A stretch of 11,432 bases of DNA. Origin: Candidatus Aminicenantota bacterium (GTDB lineage: Bacteria > Acidobacteriota > Aminicenantia > UBA2199). Under the pieces are notes generated by a model. That model was not told where the DNA came from. It saw nothing but the letters and a program-made list of their open reading frames with translations, and did not search any database. A program made the translations under genes and the position numbers. This document shows, piece after piece, positions 7,272-11,432 of this stretch. The stretch covers positions 6,682,875 to 6,694,306 of the forward strand of contig CP070627.1 of NCBI GenBank assembly GCA_020355945.1. The letters are read 5' to 3'. Each line of letters begins with the position of its first letter. The first letter of the stretch is position 1.

Positions 7272-7416
7272 TTTGAGAAATTGGGTTAATGGGGTTATGG
7301 ATAAGTGGGGCCAGAGGAAAATGGCAAAACTTTTTCCTGGAAAAAAAGTTGATTTTTATACGATTATATATTACTATAATAAAAAGACAAAATGAGTAAA
7401 AAAGAGAGGAAGAATT

Positions 7417-7695
7417 ATGAAAGACAAGAACAAGTTTAAGACATTACCTGTTTTTAAAGATGAAGATGAAGAGAGGGCATTCTGGAGTATTCATGATACG
7501 GCTGATTATTTTGACTTAGATAAAACCCAGGCAGTAACATTCCCTGATTTAAAACCTACGACACGGAAAATTTCGATCCGGCTGAATGAATCACTGTTAT
7601 ATGAATTAAAGATGTTGGCCAATAAAAAAAATATTCCTTACCAATCGTTGATCAATGTTTACCTTTCTGAAAAGGTGAAAGAAGAGACTATTTAA
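7417..7695 (+). CDS. orphan CopG/BrnA-like antitoxin
   Basis: A 92-residue protein. The first half contains FKDEDEERAFWSIHDTADYFD (about 14-34), typical of CopG-type antitoxins of type II systems. The C-terminal half, KISIRLNESLLYELKMLANKKNIPYQSLINVYLSEKV, is a ribbon-helix-helix fold: a short DNA-contacting strand followed by two helices. Such antitoxins bind their own operator as dimers and neutralise a RelE-fold or BrnT-like RNase toxin. No toxin gene is present on either side: upstream is the STAND gene and downstream is a STAND remnant. The start ATG has GAGAGGA (7404-7410) 6 nt before it, and TATAAT (7375-7380) lies 36 nt upstream. It may be a leftover antitoxin, a free-standing repressor, or a partner of a toxin encoded elsewhere. 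Confidence 0.78.
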   Translation: MKDKNKFKTLPVFKDEDEERAFWSIHDTADYFDLDKTQAVTFPDLKPTTRKISIRLNESLLYELKMLANKKNIPYQSLINVYLSEKVKEETI

Positions 7696-7703
7696 CAGGA
7701 GAA

Positions 7704-7720
7704 AATCCAGATACTGGATT
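7704..7720 (+). terminator. small hairpin after the CopG gene
   Basis: AATCCAG (7704-7710) and CTGGATT (7714-7720) form a perfect 7-bp stem with an ATA loop, beginning 8 nt after the stop codon. No U-tract follows, so termination activity is doubtful. It may only protect the mRNA end. It directly abuts the third STAND repeat copy. Confidence 0.3.
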
Positions 7721-7722
7721 CA

Positions 7723-7862
7723 AACTGGGGTCCATGAATTTGTGCCTGGCTGAAAAAAAAACCGAAGCAAAAAACCATTTCAATACCGCAAAAGAAATGA
7801 TCAATAACATGGGATACCATCGGAGAGATAAAGAGGTTCCAGCCTGGAACGATGAATGATGG
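7723..7862 (+). pseudogene. internally deleted STAND C-terminal fragment (copy 3)
   Basis: From the ATG at 7734 to the TGA at 7857-7859 a 41-codon frame encodes MNLCLAEKK and onward to PAWNDE. Compared with the STAND tail it lacks 12 codons after the first methionine and one more further on, yet stays in frame and keeps the same stop. Over its final 66 nt it differs from copy 1 at a single base but from the intact gene at several. Copies 1 and 3 are therefore the closest relatives there. It has no ribosome binding site of its own and is probably a recombination remnant, though a short peptide is possible. Confidence 0.65.
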
Positions 7863-7943
7863 TAAGGAAAATAGGGACAGGCGAAGAAAAAGAACATTTC
7901 ACAAATTTACACAGATTTTTTTGTTTTAGTTTTCTTTTCGTGT

Positions 7944-7962
7944 AATTCGTGTAATTCGTGGG
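7944..7962 (-). repeat. right arm of the 19-bp inverted repeat
   Basis: AATTCGTGTAATTCGTGGG is the exact reverse complement of 3092-3110. The two arms enclose every plus-strand gene of the window. The arm is extended inward by a third CGTG word (about 7939), so it also belongs to a short-period repeat. Confidence 0.7.
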
Positions 7963-7968
7963 CAGCTC

Positions 7969-7996
7969 CATGCGCCATGCGCTTTGCGCTATGCGC
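7969..7996. repeat. four tandem 7-nt units at the 3' end of P3
   Basis: CATGCGC, CATGCGC, TTTGCGC and TATGCGC follow one another without gaps, ending a few bases from the P3 stop codon. The period of 7 rules out a simple coding explanation, and no gene overlaps it. Confidence 0.6.
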
Positions 7997-8001
7997 TCTG
8001 C

Positions 8002-10106
8002 TCATTCGTATCGCAGTGCCTCCACCGGGTTGGCTGTCGCTGTTTTGATGGACTGGTAGCTAACAGTAAGAAAAGCAATTACCAGGGCCAGCACCCCGGA
8101 AAGAATAAACACTTCAATACCTATCGAAGTCCGATAGGCAAAATTTTGCAGCCATTTGTTCATGGCCAAATAAGCAATAGGCAAGGCAATTAAATTGGCT
8201 AAAAATACCCAGCGTGTATATTGTTTTGTAAGTAATATGATAATCTTTGATACTGATGCCCCAAGTACTTTCCTGACACCAATTTCCTTTGTTCTACTCT
8301 CCGCGGTAAAAGAGGCCAACCCAAAAAGACCCAAACAAGCAACAAAAATTGCTAAGAATGCAAATACCCTCAGGATTATACCTTGCCCTTGTTCGGCTTT
8401 GTAAAGTTTATCAAATCGTTCATCTAAAAAATGATAAGTAAACGGATAGTTGGGCCTATACTTAGACCACCTGTTTTTAAGAAATGTAAGCGTCGATTCA
8501 ATATCCTGGTGACGGATTCTTACAGATATTACATCCATTTCCGGGTTCATGATCATCACAAATGGGGTAATTTTTTGATGTAGGGACTCAAAATGGAGGT
8601 CCTTAACCACACCAATTACTTTTCCTTGTTTTCTCCAATTTCTAAACCCAAAAGGTTTTCCAATTGCTTCCCGGGCATTTTTCCATCCCATCTTCTTTAC
8701 TGCGGCTTCATTCAGGATAAATGCGGTATCATAATCACTTTTTATTTTCTTTGAAAAATTTCTACCGGCAGCCAGTTCCATCTTATAAGTGGGGATAAAG
8801 CCAGGTCCGATTTTCAAAATTTTAATAGGAAACTCAAAGGTGTTTTCATTAATGACGGTGTGAGCATTATCTCCATCGAGAATTCTTTCTGATGGTACGG
8901 TTTTACTGGCACAAACATCCAGGATACCGGGATTTGCCAGGAGTTGAATCTTAGTCGATTCGAGATGATCTCTAATCCATGGGCTCGATGGCAATATGAC
9001 AATATGATCTTTATCATAGCCCAGTCGCTTATTTTTAGTATATTCCAGTTGATCATGAATGATGAATACCCCTACAATTAATATGATTGAAATGGAAAAT
9101 TGCGCAATCACCAGGACAGTTCTTAAAGAAAAACCACCGGACTTAATTGTTCTTGAGCCGAAGAAAATTTTTGTGGGATTAAAGGAAGACAAATAAACAG
9201 CCGGATAGCTTCCGCCAATAAACCCAACAAAAACCACTATAAAAACCAGGGCAATTGGCAAAAGCGGATTGTGCACCAGGTTGAATGCTATTTCTTTATT
9301 TACAAAATCATTAAAATATGGCAGTGTCAATTCCACGAAGAGCACTGAGGTTATTAAGCCCAAAATTGCCATTATGGTAGATTCACTTAAGAACTGGTAC
9401 ATGAGTCGTTTTCTATCGGCACCTAAAACTTTGCGTACACCCACTTCACCTGCTCTGGTGATGGATTTTGCCGTGGTTAAATTCATATAGTTGAAACATG
9501 CGATTAATAAAACGAAAATAGCGATGGTTAGAAAGATAAATATATTATTAATATCACCATTGGGTTCCAATTCATTATCCAGGCTTGAATACAAATGGAT
9601 ATCTTCAAGTTTTTGTAAAACCAGTTTTGTTTTTGAAAACCCTTTTGGATTATGCCGGGTCATGAAGTCATCCAGTTGTCCTTCTAACCGGTTGATATTA
9701 TAGTTTCCAGGAACAAGGATATAACAATAATAATGATTATTTCCCCAGGTTCTAATCCATGGATTTTTTGGCGTGAGTGCTTCAAATGTACTCATAGAAA
9801 TAAGAATCCCGGGATGGAAATGAGAGTTTTGGGAAAATTTCTTAAAAACCCCGGTAATTTTTAAATTACACTTTTGTTCAAACAGTTCGGCAGTTAAAAC
9901 CTTTCCCAGAGGATCACTATCATTACCAAAATATTTGTCAGCCAATTCTCCGGTAATGACAGCAGTATATGGTTGATCCAGCGGCCTGGTTTGATCACCC
10001 CCGGTCATATTAAAGGTAAACATATCAAAAACATCCTTATCGGCAAAGAAAATGCCCTCCTCTTCAAAATATTTCTCAACGCCACTTTAAAATAATTTTT
10101 AAACAT
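8002..10106 (-). pseudogene. FtsX/MacB-type permease with 5' deletion and frameshift (P3)
   Basis: The original start is intact at 10104-10106, with AGGAGG (complement of 10112-10117) 5 nt upstream. It reads MFKNYFKVALRNI, matching residues 1-13 of P2. The sequence then jumps, out of frame, to the region equivalent to P2 residue about 107 (EKYFEEEGIFFADKDVF in another frame). About 94 residues are missing, including membrane helix 1 and the first part of core domain 1. Translation from the true start ends after 33 codons at 10005-10007. The remaining frame is open from about 10083 to the stop at 8002-8004. It retains most of core domain 1, the helices, both coupling motifs (EVGVRKVLGA and EIGVRKVLGAS), core domain 2 and the NPVEALRYE end. 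Internal ATGs at 10023 and 10008 could start a 673- or 668-residue product without the first helix. That product would probably be mis-inserted, so the gene is best called broken. Confidence 0.82.
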
Positions 10107-10126
10107 AATAACCTCCTAATTTTTTT

Positions 10127-10222
10127 TAGCCACGAAGTTACACAAAGGTACACAAAGGTACACCATGGGTTTATTTAAGTGGAAATTCTTCCTTTGTGTT
10201 TCTTTGTGTATCTTTGTGGCTA
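10127..10222. repeat. long imperfect inverted repeat between P4 and P3
   Basis: Two 32-nt arms (10127-10158 and 10191-10222) are reverse complements at 28 of 32 positions by hand count. Each arm starts TAGCCAC and contains reiterated ACACAAAGG-like words. The 32-nt loop shows nothing recognisable. In the P4-P3 transcript it could form a long stem just after the P4 stop and before the P3 ribosome binding site. An eroded version sits between P2 and P1. Confidence 0.7.
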
Positions 10223-10231
10223 TTTTTTTCA

Positions 10232-11432
10232 TCACTCATAGCGCAGTGCTTCCACCGGGTTTGTTGCTGCTGCACGTATGGATTGATAACTGACAGTGAC
10301 GATGGCAACCAGGAGGGCCAGGAGTGCAGAAGCGATAAATGACCAGATGCCAATCGGGGTACGGTAGGCAAAGCTGCTGAGCCATTGGTTCATGGCAATA
10401 TAGGCTGCCGGCCAGGCAATAATGTTAGCCAATACCACCCATTTAAGGAATTCTTTGGAAATGAGAAAGGTAATTCCGGGAATTGAAGCGCCCAGCACTT
10501 TACGAACCCCGATTTCTTTGGTTCGCTGCCGGGTAGTAAAAGCAGCCAATCCCAGAAGACCAAGGCAAGCAATGAATTGGCCTAAAATAGTAAAAATGCC
10601 AAAAAGGACGCCGGTTCGTTCCTCAGCCAGGTATTGCTTATTAAAATCTTCATCTAAAAAGTAATATTCAAAGGGATAGCCGGGAAAAAGGCTTTTCCAG
10701 GTTTTTTCCGCAAAAGCCAGGGTTTCACTCAGGTTTTCCGTACTTATTGTAAGTGTCATGCTTCTAAACAGTCCCGGGTTCCATTCCATGACCAATGGTT
10801 CCACCTTATGCTGTAATCCCCGGTAATGGAAATCCTCTGTTACCCCGATGATCCGGATATTTCGTCCGCCGTTCCCGGTTAGCAGTATTTTGCCAATGGC
10901 CTGGTCCGGTGAAATCCAACCCAGGGCTTTTAGGGCAGCCCGGTTAATCAAGCAGGTCTTCCTTTCATCGGTTCGCATCTCTCGATCAAATGCCCTACCG
11001 CCAATCATTTTAATGTTGTAATTGGGAATAAAATCCGGATCAAAGAAAAGATGAAACATGGATTGATTTTTATCATCTTGTTCGCCCACCAGTTTGATGG
11101 CATAATTGGACACACCTCGTCCCGGTACGCTGGATGATACAGCAGCATTAAGTATCATCGCATGTTGTAAATATTGGTCTTTAATCATACGATAATTTTT
11201 CTCGATGCGAATCCCGCCCCTAAAAGGAATCACCAGCTTTTGCTCTTTATCAAATCCCAGGTATCGGTGTTTCATGAATTTTAATTGTTTGTGAACACCA
11301 ATGGTACCGATAATCAGGATGATGGAAATGGAAAATTGCAATACCACCAGGATTCTTCTGAAAAGAGACCTGGTGGAACCGGTGCCTGAGGAGGCCTTTA
11401 AAACAGACACCGGTTTAAAACCGGACAGGATA
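10232..11432 (-). CDS. FtsX/MacB-type ABC permease, C-terminal part (P4)
   Basis: This is the last 399 codons of a permease whose start lies beyond the right edge. The frame is open through 11431, reading ILSGFKPVSVLK into the internal GTG at 11408-11410, so that GTG is not a start. Visible parts are the end of FtsX module 1, a helix (RILVVLQFSISIILIIGTIGV) and periplasmic core domain 2. These lead to the last three helices with EIGVRKVLGAS and the family ending NPVEALRYE. It is the first of the four same-strand permeases in transcription order, and the P3 start lies 125 nt beyond its stop. The 3' end is identical to that of P2 over the 52-nt block 10198-10249. Substrate and ATPase partner are unknown. 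Confidence 0.9.
   Translation of the reverse strand, partial: ILSGFKPVSVLKASSGTGSTRSLFRRILVVLQFSISIILIIGTIGVHKQLKFMKHRYLGFDKEQKLVIPFRGGIRIEKNYRMIKDQYLQHAMILNAAVSSSVPGRGVSNYAIKLVGEQDDKNQSMFHLFFDPDFIPNYNIKMIGGRAFDREMRTDERKTCLINRAALKALGWISPDQAIGKILLTGNGGRNIRIIGVTEDFHYRGLQHKVEPLVMEWNPGLFRSMTLTISTENLSETLAFAEKTWKSLFPGYPFEYYFLDEDFNKQYLAEERTGVLFGIFTILGQFIACLGLLGLAAFTTRQRTKEIGVRKVLGASIPGITFLISKEFLKWVVLANIIAWPAAYIAMNQWLSSFAYRTPIGIWSFIASALLALLVAIVTVSYQSIRAAATNPVEALRYE

Larger units (their letters stand above)
7863..8001. repeat. repeat-rich spacer between the plus-strand block and P3
   Basis: No gene is seen. The spacer holds a second AAAATAGGGACAG word (about 7869-7881) and the words TTTCACAAATTTACAC (about 7899). 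The right arm of the 19-bp inverted repeat (7944-7962) and a 7-nt tandem repeat (7969-7996) follow, just before the P3 stop codon. Confidence 0.55.

Noticed and set aside
7311..7340. Inverted repeat CCAGAGGAAAA / TTTTTCCTGG after the STAND gene as a terminator
   Set aside because: It needs a bulge and is followed by an A-run rather than a T-run on the plus strand, so it does not fit a rho-independent terminator for this gene.
3251..7862. Three related repeats considered as a CRISPR array or a diversity-generating retroelement template/variable pair
   Set aside because: The copies are coding, about 130-180 nt long and kilobases apart. There is no reverse transcriptase, and the differences are not limited to adenine positions.
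11408..11410. GTG as the start of P4
   Set aside because: The frame continues upstream to the window edge with family-typical sequence (ILSGFKPV), so the gene is truncated by the window and does not start here.

Overview
The window looks like an accessory stretch of a bacterial chromosome of moderate GC content. Several features recall Candidatus Aminicenantes / Acidobacteriota-type genomes, with Bacteroidota as an alternative: a run of large FtsX/MacB-type permeases ending in NPVEALRYE, a TIR-STAND-TPR protein, toxin-antitoxin genes, and intergenic DNA full of short degenerate tandem and inverted repeats. The phylum is an inference from gene style; no taxonomic marker gene is present.

Layout. 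Four two-module FtsX/MacB-type permease genes lie on the minus strand, two at each end. In transcription order they are P4 (10232 to beyond the right edge, partial), P3 (8002-10106, broken), P2 (315-2669, complete) and P1 (1-233, N-terminus only). No ATPase gene is visible beside any of them. The P4/P3 and P2/P1 gaps share the same kind of intergenic element, and a 52-nt block is identical between them, so the four probably arose by duplication.

Between P3 and P2 lies a roughly 5-kb block whose genes are all on the plus strand. It holds a nucleotidyltransferase antitoxin / HEPN toxin pair of the MntA-HepT type (3470-4157), a 936-residue TIR-STAND-TPR protein that looks like a defence sensor-effector (4449-7259), and a small orphan CopG-type antitoxin (7417-7695). 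The last 55 codons of the STAND gene occur again as a near-copy upstream of the MntA gene and as an internally deleted copy after the CopG gene. A 19-bp perfect inverted repeat lies near the two outer limits of the block (3092-3110 and 7944-7962).

How it may fit together. The block reads as a small defence or stability cassette inserted into, or assembled within, a permease array. It combines an NAD-consuming-type TIR sensor, an RNase toxin restrained by oligo-AMPylation, and an antitoxin that has lost its toxin. Repeated STAND 3' ends mark the junctions between the modules. P3 has lost about 94 N-terminal codons and its reading frame in a deletion with plausible microhomology, so it is probably decaying.
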